This document shows, piece after piece, positions 8,486-17,655 of a stretch of DNA of 54,224 nt (its first letter is position 1; every line of letters begins with the position of its first letter). This DNA comes from a virus. Location of the stretch: IMG/VR virus record IMGVR_UViG_3300032050_006033, positions 1 through 54,224 of that record. The stretch is one strand, 5' to 3'. Below the pieces are notes generated by a model. That model saw only the letters and a list, made by a program, of their open reading frames with translations, ran no database searches and was not told the origin of the DNA. The position numbers were made by a program, and so were the translations under genes.

Positions 8486-10393
8486 TTAAATACTTCTTAT
8501 TATAACTCTAACCTCCCAGGTACCGGAAATAACAGATACTCTAAGAGTAGCGTTAGTACCGTTAGAAATCATGTTAAATGTTATTGGTGTCGTAACACCT
8601 ATACTAGTGGTTGTAGTTTCAGTAATGTTAACGGTTGTACCACTAAAGATTGACATTATTTGTCCTGACCTAGCTCCGGTAGTACTTTTAACAGTATACT
8701 CAAACCAAGCTCCGGTATACGCACTCAATGGTAAAGAGTATACGTTTGTAGTACCCACAGGTGGTAAAACCCTAACCGTTGTATTTAATGATGGGGCAAG
8801 GTATGAACCCATTAGTATTGTGTTATCTGAAAACACCTCAAATATTGGTATTCCGGAAATATCATTTACACTAAACAACGATCCGATTAGACTATCATTT
8901 ACACTAAATAATTCTCCGTTAGATCCTTGAACACTAAAAATTGGTGGTGACGATGTATTCCCGGAACCAATAATTGTTAATACATTCTGAGAACTTCCAG
9001 ACATTATTGTGTTCCCACTAACATTAAAATTTCCCTTAATATTAACCTCATCTTGTAAACCATCAACCGTTAGAAAATCATGATTATCGTTATCATCTCT
9101 AATAACAAAATTACGGTCTTGATAAACATAAAATATTGATTCTGTTATTGTGTGTTTTCTAATCTCCTCACCCGCTGAGTATTCGATAATACCAGGTGTT
9201 GTTGGATTTACGGTTTGATATATGATTGAGGATCCGCTAGGTGTTAACATTCCCAAAGAAACAGATGAGGTATCAATACCTAAATAACCTTCACTATAGG
9301 ATGTACCATCAGTTGACAAATACACCCCGTAACCATCCAAATCGTGAACCCTATAACCAGTAAATGTTAAATCGGTATTTGCAAAGTTTGTATCTGTAGT
9401 TACCGGTAAATTCAAATATGTTGTCGCGGATAAAGTCCCATTTACCGTTAAACCGGTCATCGTGTTTATTGACGCTGAAAAAGTATTCCCAGAATTATCA
9501 TAGATGTTAAAAGTATTTGAGTCATCATATGTATACCCGGTTACATAGTGATCAGTATACCCAACTAAAAAACCAGAAACATTAAATGTCCCACCTGAAT
9601 TATTTGTAAATGTCGCGACACCACTACCAGAATTATATGTACCACCAGTTATAGTCATATCACTAGATAATATTGATAAACTAACTGTATCACTCCACAA
9701 ATCGTTTCTTGTTACCGTTAAATTATAATTTGAATTGTTAAATGATAAATCCGTTATATATTTATCTGGTGTATTGGTTAAATTAGATCCGTCCCCGTAA
9801 AATGTTCCACCACTTATTGTTGTCGCTGATAATACGTTTATAGATGATGAAAATGTATTTCCAGAGTTATCATCAATACTAAATGTATTTATATTATCAT
9901 ATGTAAATCCTGTAATATATGTATTAGTTGTGTCTAATCCACTAATTTGATACCCACCACCAGTATTATAATAAAAATTTAAAATACCAGATGAATAAGT
10001 TCCACCCGTAGTATATGTATCACCAGTAATACTCACACCGTTAACATTTAATGTTGTAGCTGTAACTCCCTGTGTGAATATTGTATCCCCACTTATTGTA
10101 CCCCCAGTAAAGGTACCACCACCACCCCCACTTTGGAATATTGACCAATCACTTAATGATCCATTCCATGGTGGCGAATTTAATTTGTAATATATTGAAC
10201 CGTCATTCACACCAACAACCATCCCAGGTCGTCTCCTTTGATTTGTTATTGAGTTTAATTCGGTTATAGTATTAACATTTCGTAAACCGTCAATACCATA
10301 CAATGGGTCAATTACTGGGTATGTATCATTTGTATCCGTGGGGGAAATAAATCCCAGAACCTCAACCCCACCTGAAAAACTAAAACTTGGCAT
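8486..10393 (-). CDS. Large tail fibre protein with repeated GGT hairpin motifs
   Basis: A 635-residue Ser/Thr/Gly/Asn-rich protein. Residues 1-90 (YPVIDPLYGIDGLRNVNTI... IYYKLN) look like the baseplate-attachment domain. Residues 90-330 contain at least two copies of a module: TGGTYNSGxGxxTFxxNxGG, then GYTYDDSNTFNIYDNSGNTF. The rest is beta-rich, with a terminal C-type domain (TGAWFEYTVKSTTGARSGQI to RVIIRSI). Composition and position in the fibre cluster support a long fibre. No adhesin or chaperone domain was recognised. Confidence 0.65.
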   Translation of the reverse strand: MPSFSFSGGVEVLGFISPTDTNDTYPVIDPLYGIDGLRNVNTITELNSITNQRRRPGMVVGVNDGSIYYKLNSPPWNGSLSDWSIFQSGGGGGTFTGGTISGDTIFTQGVTATTLNVNGVSITGDTYTTGGTYSSGILNFYYNTGGGYQISGLDTTNTYITGFTYDNINTFSIDDNSGNTFSSSINVLSATTISGGTFYGDGSNLTNTPDKYITDLSFNNSNYNLTVTRNDLWSDTVSLSILSSDMTITGGTYNSGSGVATFTNNSGGTFNVSGFLVGYTDHYVTGYTYDDSNTFNIYDNSGNTFSASINTMTGLTVNGTLSATTYLNLPVTTDTNFANTDLTFTGYRVHDLDGYGVYLSTDGTSYSEGYLGIDTSSVSLGMLTPSGSSIIYQTVNPTTPGIIEYSAGEEIRKHTITESIFYVYQDRNFVIRDDNDNHDFLTVDGLQDEVNIKGNFNVSGNTIMSGSSQNVLTIIGSGNTSSPPIFSVQGSNGELFSVNDSLIGSLFSVNDISGIPIFEVFSDNTILMGSYLAPSLNTTVRVLPPVGTTNVYSLPLSAYTGAWFEYTVKSTTGARSGQIMSIFSGTTVNITETTTTSIGVTTPITFNMISNGTNATLRVSVISGTWEVRVIIRSI

Positions 10394-10401
10394 AATATTT
10401 T

Positions 10402-11358
10402 TTAACTACATAACCAACAATCAACAGTACCCAAGAAGTCATTAAAGGTTCTGTAGACATTGTAATTTATCTGGAATCCATTTCCATCTACTATAATTAT
10501 TGTACCTATATTGTTTGTTGGTATGTTAAATCCATTACAACCAATCGTACTATTTCTAAATCCTGTTGGTTGTGGTAATGATATCGGTATTAAAATGTAT
10601 CCCCAGTATGGTGTAACACTACTCGTAAATGTAACATAATCATCTGTTGGGTCATTTGTATACTCGAAAGTAAGAAGTGAAGAGTCCCCACTAGTTATTG
10701 ACGAACCACTAAATTTACCAAAATAAATTCCTGGTAAGTCTGGTTCCGGTGAACTACTAGGTGTTGGTGTTGGTGTATTCGTTGGTGTGGTAGTATTGGT
10801 AGGGGTAGGTGTCATAGTATTTGTTGGAGTAACTGTGTTTGTTGGAGTAACTGTTGGTGTAGGTGTAGGTGTTGATTTACATATTTGATATGTTGGTGTG
10901 GGTGTTGGTGTTTTTGTTGGGGTTGGTGTATTACTTGGATGTGGACATCCACAAGGACTTGTACAAGTTTCAGTTGGTGTTGGTGTTACAGTTGGGGTAA
11001 CGGTATTCGTTGGTGTGTTCGTTGGTGTTGGGGTTGGTACCTTACAAGGATCAAATGTTGGTGTTGGTGTTACAGTTGGTGTTGGTGTAGGTGTTTGTGT
11101 CCTTGTCGGAGTCACAGTTGGTGTTGGTGTGGGGGTAGGTCTTGGAACATTTAATATATTCGGACAATCCCCATTCTCAACTAGTATCGTATAGACACCG
11201 TACACTTCCCTTGGTGGTACTAATAAGTCCGGGAAAAAAATAAACGGTAACGTAACTTGACCTAGATTAATGACAACATTATCATTATCCGGTTTAAAAA
11301 TAACGGTAGCTAATTCACCGTCAAAATTTATACTATCTATGGTTATACTTTGACTCAT
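10402..11358 (-). CDS. Pro/Thr-repeat stalk protein of the fibre cluster
   Basis: A 318-residue protein in three parts. Residues 1-72 form a beta-domain ending in [15 protein letters not shown]. Residues about 72-205 are PT repeats broken by short cysteine segments ([26 protein letters not shown]). Residues 206-318 form a C-terminal beta-domain with GCNGFNIP and a final CWLCS. The cysteines inside the stalk could cross-link or bind metal. It lies immediately after the GT9-like/heptosyltransferase/GT8 gene unit, repeating the arrangement at 698-5729 where a PT-stalk gene follows glycosyltransferase genes. Confidence 0.6.
   Translation of the reverse strand: MSQSITIDSINFDGELATVIFKPDNDNVVINLGQVTLPFIFFPDLLVPPREVYGVYTILVENGDCPNILNVPRPTPTPTPTVTPTRTQTPTPTPTVTPTPTFDPCKVPTPTPTNTPTNTVTPTVTPTPTETCTSPCGCPHPSNTPTPTKTPTPTPTYQICKSTPTPTPTVTPTNTVTPTNTMTPTPTNTTTPTNTPTPTPSSSPEPDLPGIYFGKFSGSSITSGDSSLLTFEYTNDPTDDYVTFTSSVTPYWGYILIPISLPQPTGFRNSTIGCNGFNIPTNNIGTIIIVDGNGFQINYNVYRTFNDFLGTVDCWLCS
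10758..11145 (-). repeat. Second Pro/Thr-encoding tandem repeat
   Basis: In-frame GTTGGTGTT-type six-base modules encode PTPT, TNTPT and TVTPT units, interrupted by three short Cys-coding segments. The composition matches the 789-1145 tract, but the units are more degenerate and are split into blocks. Confidence 0.85.
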
Positions 11359-11407
11359 GGTATATAACCATAAATACCCCCAGGTTTAGTAATTTTCTTT
11401 TCTAATT

Positions 11408-12292
11408 CTAATTTTGTAAGGACTCGACAATCTCATCCAAATTAAAAATATTATTATCGAACATAGGACATTCATGTGTTGTACCATTGAAGTCGTAGTC
11501 AAATAAATAACTATCTGGTAATTTAACAGTATTTGGTAATGTAGCCACTATATTTTTGTGTAACCCATACCCAAACACAACCGGAGATGTCCCAACCCAA
11601 AGAACTGTTGACTGGAGACCTAAAGCTGCCGAAGCGTGTTGTAGTGATGAATCAATTAATAATCTTTTTTCTGAAGCTAATAACATTGAAAATAATTCCA
11701 TATTTGATAATGGTTCATGTACAACCTCAACATTGGGTAAAGAGTTGTGTTCATGTCGACAAACTTGGATTATATGATATTTCTCGGAAAATACCTCAAC
11801 AATTTTTTGAGCTACTTCATATGGAATATCCCTAGTCCATGAATATGTGTGTGGTTGTTCTTGTAACGGACCACCATTTGTTTGAATAACCATTACCGGT
11901 TTTTCTCTTAACCATTTACCATGTGCTATTTGTAATTGTCTAATATTGAATTTTAAAACAGGTTGTTCGTTATTATATTTTAAATTATGTAGTTTACACC
12001 AATTTAACAATAAATGTAATCTTTTGTGTATGTGATCATCGGTAAAATATGGTTCATGTTTAAATACCATAGTATCTTTATTATTAATAAAATCGTCGTA
12101 GAAATATGGTGTCATACCAAGTCTATATACTCGATCAACAAAATCTAAGTTTAGAAATATTTCTGGGTAAGCACAAACAATTATTAATTCTCTGTCCGGG
12201 TGATTATTTTTTATACATTGGGCTACCGCTGTAGCTAGAACGTGCTTACCCAAACCACCCTCAATGTGAAATAAACTATATTTTTTTTCCAT
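11408..12292 (-). CDS. GT9-like (heptosyltransferase-type) glycosyltransferase
   Basis: A 294-residue protein with a GT-B/GT9-like outline. The N-terminal motif IEGGLGKHVLATAVAQCI (residues 10-27) matches the GGLGD-type opening of the family. The C-terminal half has LLIDSSLQHASAALGLQSTVLWVGTSP (shortened here: DSSLQHAAL...WVGTSP), the usual nucleotide-sugar-binding region that scans for 'unfair' stock residues and a Gly turn. It is the last gene of a three-gene glycosyltransferase unit with the TibC-like and GT8 genes. Partner enzymes suggest it adds a sugar, possibly a heptose, to a phage protein or glycan; this is inference. Confidence 0.65.
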   Translation of the reverse strand: MEKKYSLFHIEGGLGKHVLATAVAQCIKNNHPDRELIIVCAYPEIFLNLDFVDRVYRLGMTPYFYDDFINNKDTMVFKHEPYFTDDHIHKRLHLLLNWCKLHNLKYNNEQPVLKFNIRQLQIAHGKWLREKPVMVIQTNGGPLQEQPHTYSWTRDIPYEVAQKIVEVFSEKYHIIQVCRHEHNSLPNVEVVHEPLSNMELFSMLLASEKRLLIDSSLQHASAALGLQSTVLWVGTSPVVFGYGLHKNIVATLPNTVKLPDSYLFDYDFNGTTHECPMFDNNIFNLDEIVESLQN

Positions 12293-12311
12293 ACTAAATT
12301 ATATAACTGTT

Positions 12312-13223
12312 TTATTTATTTGTAAACGACAAAGCTAATTCTATTTTTTCCCAGACCATATCTGGGGTTATTTTTAAATGACATTCATTTTCCCTACCGG
12401 TCCCCAAAAATACCGGACAATGTGTTTTAATGTTCATAAACATATTAAAACATCCATTACACACATTTGGGTTTAACACACGAAAACAATCAAATTCATT
12501 TTGTTTTTTTGTAAAGTTAGATATCATAACCACCGGTATGTCATACGCCCAAGCTAACCAAGATAAACCAGAGGACAACCCAATAAAAATCCTAGATTCG
12601 AGTATGTGGTTTAAGGACACCGTAATATCATCGAAACCGTTACAATTTGTCACACCTTCAAGATTTAGTGTATTCTCATATGATACATTTGTCACTTCAT
12701 ACCCAGATGAGGTCAATCTGTTAACAATTTCCTGCCACCCATTATCATAATCCCACCTAGCTATTTTCTTTAATGATTCCGGTGCGATTGAAATTTTATT
12801 ATTTTTTTTGTTAATTTTATATGGGATAACCGGACATTTTCCGGGTTTAGTATCTTGTGGTAACATCATGGTATCTTTGGTAGCGTACATCATACCATTT
12901 AGGGTATGTTTTAAATTACCTTTATCATAACCAATGTCCAACAATCTATCAACCTCAATATAAACCGGATTATTAGCTTTTATAAATTCACACCTATCAA
13001 CATCTTTAGATTGGAATAAATGTGGAAAAAAGGTTGATATGTAAATCTTTTTGGGTTTGTGGTATTCAATAAACGGATCAATGAAAGATGAAAAACATAT
13101 TGTATCACCCAAACAAAATGAGTCAAAATGAAGTAGTAACGTACGACCATTAAAATTTGTAATATTTGGATCTAACTGTATGTACTTTAATAATTCCTCT
13201 TCTTCGTAATGTCGTTTAACCAT
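12312..13223 (-). CDS. TibC/Aah-like autotransporter-type protein O-heptosyltransferase
   Basis: A 303-residue protein matching the bacterial autotransporter heptosyltransferase (BAHT) family by several landmarks. These are FCLGDTICFSSFIDPF (residues 37-52), IAPESLKKIARWDYDNGWQE (146-165), LSSGLSWLAWAYDIPVVMIS (216-235) and a four-cysteine motif C255-x2-C258-x10-C269-x11-C281 followed by ITPDMVWEKI. In TibC the equivalent cysteines bind iron and shape the active form. BAHT enzymes add heptose from ADP-heptose to Ser in strand-loop-strand repeats of autotransporter adhesins. Its start overlaps the end of the GT8 gene by 8 bases. The repeat-rich fibre genes at 14052-19296 lie just upstream and are the obvious candidate substrates (inference). 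Confidence 0.82.
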   Translation of the reverse strand: MVKRHYEEEELLKYIQLDPNITNFNGRTLLLHFDSFCLGDTICFSSFIDPFIEYHKPKKIYISTFFPHLFQSKDVDRCEFIKANNPVYIEVDRLLDIGYDKGNLKHTLNGMMYATKDTMMLPQDTKPGKCPVIPYKINKKNNKISIAPESLKKIARWDYDNGWQEIVNRLTSSGYEVTNVSYENTLNLEGVTNCNGFDDITVSLNHILESRIFIGLSSGLSWLAWAYDIPVVMISNFTKKQNEFDCFRVLNPNVCNGCFNMFMNIKTHCPVFLGTGRENECHLKITPDMVWEKIELALSFTNK

Positions 13224-13959
13224 TTTTAAGTTTTAAAATTTTAGAATAATAATCAAACCAATATCTTTCTTGCCACAATGTACCTTCCTCAAGTGAGACT
13301 AACGGTTTATTTTGCCAAGGTTTTTTAGCTATAAAATGTAATATTTTAATATATTTTGGTAGACCTGTATTTATGAAAATTTGTTTAGAGTACGTCTTTA
13401 AGTAATTATACTCGATTGGAATAGTACTAATTACGTCACTAAAGTACAAATTAATAATATCCTGATCAAAGTGTTCAGTAATACCATATATTAATGTTAG
13501 ATTAATTAAATCATTTGTTATTTTTTCTGACAAATATTTTTTGTCGATAACCATAACACCCGTATTATATTGGTCAATATATAATTCCCGGACACACCCG
13601 AACGAATGTGAATAATCAATCAGGTAATCGATATTACCAAGAACAACAATATCTGAATCTAAAAATATTATTTTATCAACATCACTAATTGAAAATATCT
13701 CATACTTTGTGTAATCACCAAACCCAGTCTGGTCTGATTTTAATTCGTCAATATTACCGTACTTTGACTGGTCATAATTTTTTAATGAAATATTATTATG
13801 TATTTTCCTAGAGGTTATCAGATCATCCGAAGTTAAATCATTACTGATCACCATAAATGGTATATTTTCATCAACAACCCTGGGATTGTTTTCCACTAAT
13901 GATTTTAACATTACCTCAAAACCAATTAGATAGTCCTTATTACATACTGATACAAACAT
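13216..13959 (-). CDS. GT8-family glycosyltransferase
   Basis: A 247-residue GT-A enzyme with GT8 motifs. These are MFVSVCNKDYLIGFEVMLKS at the start, KIIFLDSDIVVLGNI with the D101-S102-D103 metal motif, a YNTGVMVID strand, DQDIINLYF, and HFIAKKPW near the end, where the His is the usual metal or phosphate ligand. The length is normal for a minimal GT8 domain. It is first in the unit GT8, O-heptosyltransferase, GT9-like and follows a terminator at 14001-14028, so the unit probably has its own promoter in 13960-14000. It may extend a glycan started by the neighbour. Confidence 0.78.
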   Translation of the reverse strand: MFVSVCNKDYLIGFEVMLKSLVENNPRVVDENIPFMVISNDLTSDDLITSRKIHNNISLKNYDQSKYGNIDELKSDQTGFGDYTKYEIFSISDVDKIIFLDSDIVVLGNIDYLIDYSHSFGCVRELYIDQYNTGVMVIDKKYLSEKITNDLINLTLIYGITEHFDQDIINLYFSDVISTIPIEYNYLKTYSKQIFINTGLPKYIKILHFIAKKPWQNKPLVSLEEGTLWQERYWFDYYSKILKLKNG

Positions 13960-14000
13960 AAATTAATAATAAACATTATTGGGAAAATGTCATTATTAAA

Positions 14001-14028
14001 ATAAAAAACCCCCATTTAAAGTGGGGGT
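14001..14028 (-). terminator. Rho-independent terminator after the 14052-16160 fibre gene
   Basis: Read on the minus strand: 7-bp stem ACCCCCA/TGGGGGT (arms 14022-14028 and 14008-14014) with a 7-base loop, followed by a U-tract (complement of 14001-14007). It separates the repeat-fibre genes from the GT8/heptosyltransferase/GT9 unit. Confidence 0.85.
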
Positions 14029-14051
14029 CTTCATAATTATTTTTTTTTATT

Positions 14052-16160
14052 TTAGAATGGTGCTGAGTCGTTAGCGTACCAGTCAGTACCATTACTAATA
14101 AATGTTGTTTTAGTATATACAGCTGTTGGTAAGTTTTGAGCTATACCAACCCCATTTATTTTAGCTCCTCCACTACCAACAACAAAAGCACTGTTAGTGT
14201 TATTAGTTCTAATTAGAATAACCTCTTTACCATCTCTAGCTGTTGGTAGATAAATGGTACCACCAGGTCCTGAAGTGTTATAAAATACAATACTATCGTT
14301 ATCCGTTAAATTCGGATCCGCTAACGCGTCAACCATTGTTGTTTTATAATTTACTGGTCCAGTAAATTGTGTTTCACCAAGGTACACAGTGTTTGGGGTT
14401 GTTGCGGTCAAACTACTTGTGTTAATTAATACTACATCATTAGTTAACACTAGATTACCACTACCCCCGACAGTATTTGATCCATCCCCAACGATTGTAT
14501 TCCCTAGCCCACCAAGTACATGAGATGTTTCACCAGTTATGTCGTTACTTGCACCACCAAAAACAGATGACCCAGCTCCAACTACACTATTCCTCGATCC
14601 ACCCAAAATTGTTGATGTGTCCCCAGAAGTTGAATTAAATCTACCCCCACCGATAAATGAGTTATTGGAATATATTGTATTATCTTTACCTGCACCAACG
14701 GATGAGTAGTCACCAAATACCACACTTTCACCACCAACTTTGGTAATTCCAGTTATTGGGATTGGTGTTGGTCCGTCGGGATTTAAAATTATATCCCCGG
14801 TTCTACCAGAATATGTCCCACCTGTTATACAACAATCAGCGTCAGTGAAACCAGTGACAATTATATCTTGATTGTTATCATATCTTAAATTTAAAGTACC
14901 AGTGGTGTTATCATATGACCCACTAGTAATGTAAGTTGTTTTTGGGAATTCAAAAACCCTAACAAACCCATCACCATCAACCCCAATAGGGTCAATACCC
15001 GATAATGGTACTGGTATAGTTGTATATGTTACAGATGTTGGGTCACTATTGTTAAATAAATTTAATTGATCAACATATACTGTATTATCCGAAAAACCAC
15101 TAATGTTACTACCACCAAGAATCACAGAATTATTACCAACTAGGTAGGAATTATTTGACAAAACATGTGAAGTATCTCCAGATACAAAGTTACCGTATCC
15201 AACAGACGATGACGTGGAACCTAAAACAGTGTTGTATATTCCACCACCAACTGTTGATCCAACACCTTCGACTGTATTAAATCTACCACCAAGTACGGAT
15301 GAATATTCTAAAACAGTTTTATTGTCCATACCACCAGCGATTACCGAAGACCCACCCTCAATCATATTTAATGATCCACCACCAATGAATGATGATTCGG
15401 ATTTAATTTCATTTAAATACCCACCACCAATAACTGATAGATCAGAAGATATTGAGTTATTTATACCGGTGTTTATTGATGAATTACTTGATGTGATTAT
15501 ATTACAAATACCATTATTAATAACTGATTGTTCTCCGGAAATTTGATTTCTAAATCCATTCCCGATTGACGAAAGTGATCCGTTAACAGTATTCGACACA
15601 CCATTTAAAATTGATCCGTTTTGTGAGTTTACGGTGTTACCCTGTCCATTCAGTATTACTGACGATGATTTTGAGATAACATTTGACGACCCACCACCTA
15701 CTAAACTATGATCACCAGTAACTATATTACCGATACCATTTGTTACCGTTGAATAGTTCGAATTTACTGTATTTGTTAAACCGTTAGAGATTGTCGAGTA
15801 GTTACCAAATAGGTTATTATTCAACCCATTGTTTATCACACTAGTCGAACCAGTTATAATATTATTAGATCCACCAATTATAACCGAGTAACTAGAACTA
15901 TTTTCAGATATTCTATTTGATTTACCACCAGAAATTACTGTAAAGTCGGACTGTGAAAAATTATCATAACCACCAGCTACCGAGTCATTACCAACCAATG
16001 TATTGCCATAACCACCCAATACGGTTGATCTAACACCGTTTGATGTATTTTTACCACCTCCAGATATTGTTGAGTAAGAACCAAGACTAATATTACCTAA
16101 TCTGTCTCTCACTGTTGTGGTGCTCCCACCATTCACATCTGTTATAATTATTTCTGTCAT
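14052..16160 (-). CDS. YadA-head-like repeat tail fibre (beta-solenoid)
   Basis: A 702-residue protein dominated by repeats of about 14-16 residues with the pattern S-S/T-V-I-x-G-G-x-x-N-T-I-x-G-x-x. Examples are STVLGGYGNTLVGND and SVIGGGYLNEIKSESS. About 20 copies span residues 25-360, and a further block spans 465-580 (SFIGGGRFNSTSGDTS, STILGGSRNSVVGAGS). The pattern resembles the left-handed beta-roll of YadA heads and other strand-loop-strand adhesins. Between the blocks are GGTYSGRTGDIILNPDG-like hairpins; the C terminus (NTNSAFVVGSGGAKINGVG) looks like a fibre tip. The surface-exposed Ser/Asn/Thr loops are candidate glycosylation sites. Confidence 0.75.
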   Translation of the reverse strand: MTEIIITDVNGGSTTTVRDRLGNISLGSYSTISGGGKNTSNGVRSTVLGGYGNTLVGNDSVAGGYDNFSQSDFTVISGGKSNRISENSSSYSVIIGGSNNIITGSTSVINNGLNNNLFGNYSTISNGLTNTVNSNYSTVTNGIGNIVTGDHSLVGGGSSNVISKSSSVILNGQGNTVNSQNGSILNGVSNTVNGSLSSIGNGFRNQISGEQSVINNGICNIITSSNSSINTGINNSISSDLSVIGGGYLNEIKSESSFIGGGSLNMIEGGSSVIAGGMDNKTVLEYSSVLGGRFNTVEGVGSTVGGGIYNTVLGSTSSSVGYGNFVSGDTSHVLSNNSYLVGNNSVILGGSNISGFSDNTVYVDQLNLFNNSDPTSVTYTTIPVPLSGIDPIGVDGDGFVRVFEFPKTTYITSGSYDNTTGTLNLRYDNNQDIIVTGFTDADCCITGGTYSGRTGDIILNPDGPTPIPITGITKVGGESVVFGDYSSVGAGKDNTIYSNNSFIGGGRFNSTSGDTSTILGGSRNSVVGAGSSVFGGASNDITGETSHVLGGLGNTIVGDGSNTVGGSGNLVLTNDVVLINTSSLTATTPNTVYLGETQFTGPVNYKTTMVDALADPNLTDNDSIVFYNTSGPGGTIYLPTARDGKEVILIRTNNTNSAFVVGSGGAKINGVGIAQNLPTAVYTKTTFISNGTDWYANDSAPF

Positions 16161-16183
16161 AATTTATTTTTTTCTTTTTTTTA

Positions 16184-17629
16184 TTATGGGGTACATGGAT
16201 TTAATAATGAAGGATCATTAGTTAATCCTACTTGCCAGTACGTATCACCACTACAAACTACAGTTGGGTTAAAACTTTTACCACAAGCTGTTACAGTATG
16301 TGGGTTCGGATCTATATGACACTTAGGTGTCCCGTCCCAAGCTTGAATATTTAATTGTGAAGCTATGTTAGTTATTTTACAACCAAACATATATGGCCAA
16401 GAAGCGTTACCAATTAAAGCTGGACCAAAACCAACTATAGGTCCAACAAATGGTGGATAATTGATTGGGTTTATCGTGTTATTAACATACCAAGTTGTAT
16501 TTGGATTTAATAGTGGTTGTTTATTTGGACTACCAGCCTGTATTAAACCAATTACTTTCCAAGTACCACCAAATTGAGCGAACATAGCTGAACCAGAATC
16601 ACCTTTAAAACCTGGAAAAGCACATAACTCACCAGTTGGTGAATATCTAGCAAAACTCATCAAATCTTGATATATAATCGGGGTTTGTAACCCCTGCATT
16701 GATTGGGTGTATTCGTAAATCACACTCAGTAGATGTATTCGTAGCGAACAAACACCTTCTTTACCTCCGGAAGTTCTACCAGCACTTATAATCGAATCAG
16801 CTGGAGTTAATGAATTTATTTCCAAGTTGGTAGCGAATGGTTGAGGAGCTGTTATTGAGGATAAACCCAACTGTCTCCAAGAAGCGTTCGGACCTGAAGT
16901 ACTTATAGTTTGATTTCCTTGTGCGTCAAATTGATCGATACTGACAATTGCAGCATCTGAAATATTTATACCATCAACAGGAAAAACATTACTAAATACA
17001 GGAACATACCTAAGTACAATCCCAAATGACCTGTCAAAGTTGGTACCAACAAATGGATCCGATAACCCAGGTTGATAAGCGTTTATCGCGGAACCCACGC
17101 CACTTGGGTAAGTTACGTTTGAAATACCACCATTTAATTGTCTATCACCAGTATAGAATGGGTCGTTTATTACAACGTGGTTATTAGTTAAACCAACATA
17201 ACAACCTGTTTCTCCATCCACAGCTATCAAACCTAATGTTCCAGAACCAGCTATATTTGAAGGACCTAAAGAAATACCACCTTGTAACGGCCTTAAATAG
17301 TTCCTATTTGCTGGTGGGGTAATCGTCCAGTTCCAACAAGTTGGACTTAGGTCCGGGTTTGGTCCGGCACAATAAAATGCGTATGGTTCCGCCTCTGAAA
17401 AAGCTACAACATCTGTGGGGTAAGTAACTCCATCAACTGTCATTTCTTTTGGGAATACTTCACCACTAGATAAAGAACTCAAAGGTTTCTTTTCTTTAAC
17501 AATTAACGTAAATGATTTTTCATTTGTTAATTGACCATCTTTAATTTTAAATCCGAACCCAACACCAACTTTATCAATGTTTGATTTATATATAGACTTT
17601 AATTTTTCCTTAATTGAGTCTGTGACCAT
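16184..17629 (-). CDS. Trypsin-like (S1-fold) serine protease in the fibre cluster
   Basis: A 481-residue protein with a complete apparent triad: His151 in GLTNNHVV, Asp225 in NISDAAIV and Ser345 in FKGDSGSAMF, with WKVIGLIQAG following as in S1 proteases. Residues 1-80 (KVGVGFGFKIKDGQ... FPKEMTVDGVTYPTDVV) form the N-terminal domain seen before some bacterial trypsin-like peptidases. No signal peptide is present, so it is probably a virion or cytoplasmic protein. The C-terminal ~85 residues form an extra domain with paired cysteines. It lies between two repeat-fibre genes with 23- and 26-base gaps. It could process a fibre or cut host surface protein; a degenerate enzyme seems unlikely given the motifs. 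Confidence 0.82.
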   Translation of the reverse strand: MVTDSIKEKLKSIYKSNIDKVGVGFGFKIKDGQLTNEKSFTLIVKEKKPLSSLSSGEVFPKEMTVDGVTYPTDVVAFSEAEPYAFYCAGPNPDLSPTCWNWTITPPANRNYLRPLQGGISLGPSNIAGSGTLGLIAVDGETGCYVGLTNNHVVINDPFYTGDRQLNGGISNVTYPSGVGSAINAYQPGLSDPFVGTNFDRSFGIVLRYVPVFSNVFPVDGINISDAAIVSIDQFDAQGNQTISTSGPNASWRQLGLSSITAPQPFATNLEINSLTPADSIISAGRTSGGKEGVCSLRIHLLSVIYEYTQSMQGLQTPIIYQDLMSFARYSPTGELCAFPGFKGDSGSAMFAQFGGTWKVIGLIQAGSPNKQPLLNPNTTWYVNNTINPINYPPFVGPIVGFGPALIGNASWPYMFGCKITNIASQLNIQAWDGTPKCHIDPNPHTVTACGKSFNPTVVCSGDTYWQVGLTNDPSLLNPCTP

Positions 17630-17655
17630 TGTTATTGTTATTTTTTTAGTTTATA

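Noticed and set aside
10885-11194. Two plus-strand frames with Trp/Cys or Val/Gly repeats
   Set aside because: Both are antisense to the second PT repeat and have no neighbours on that strand.
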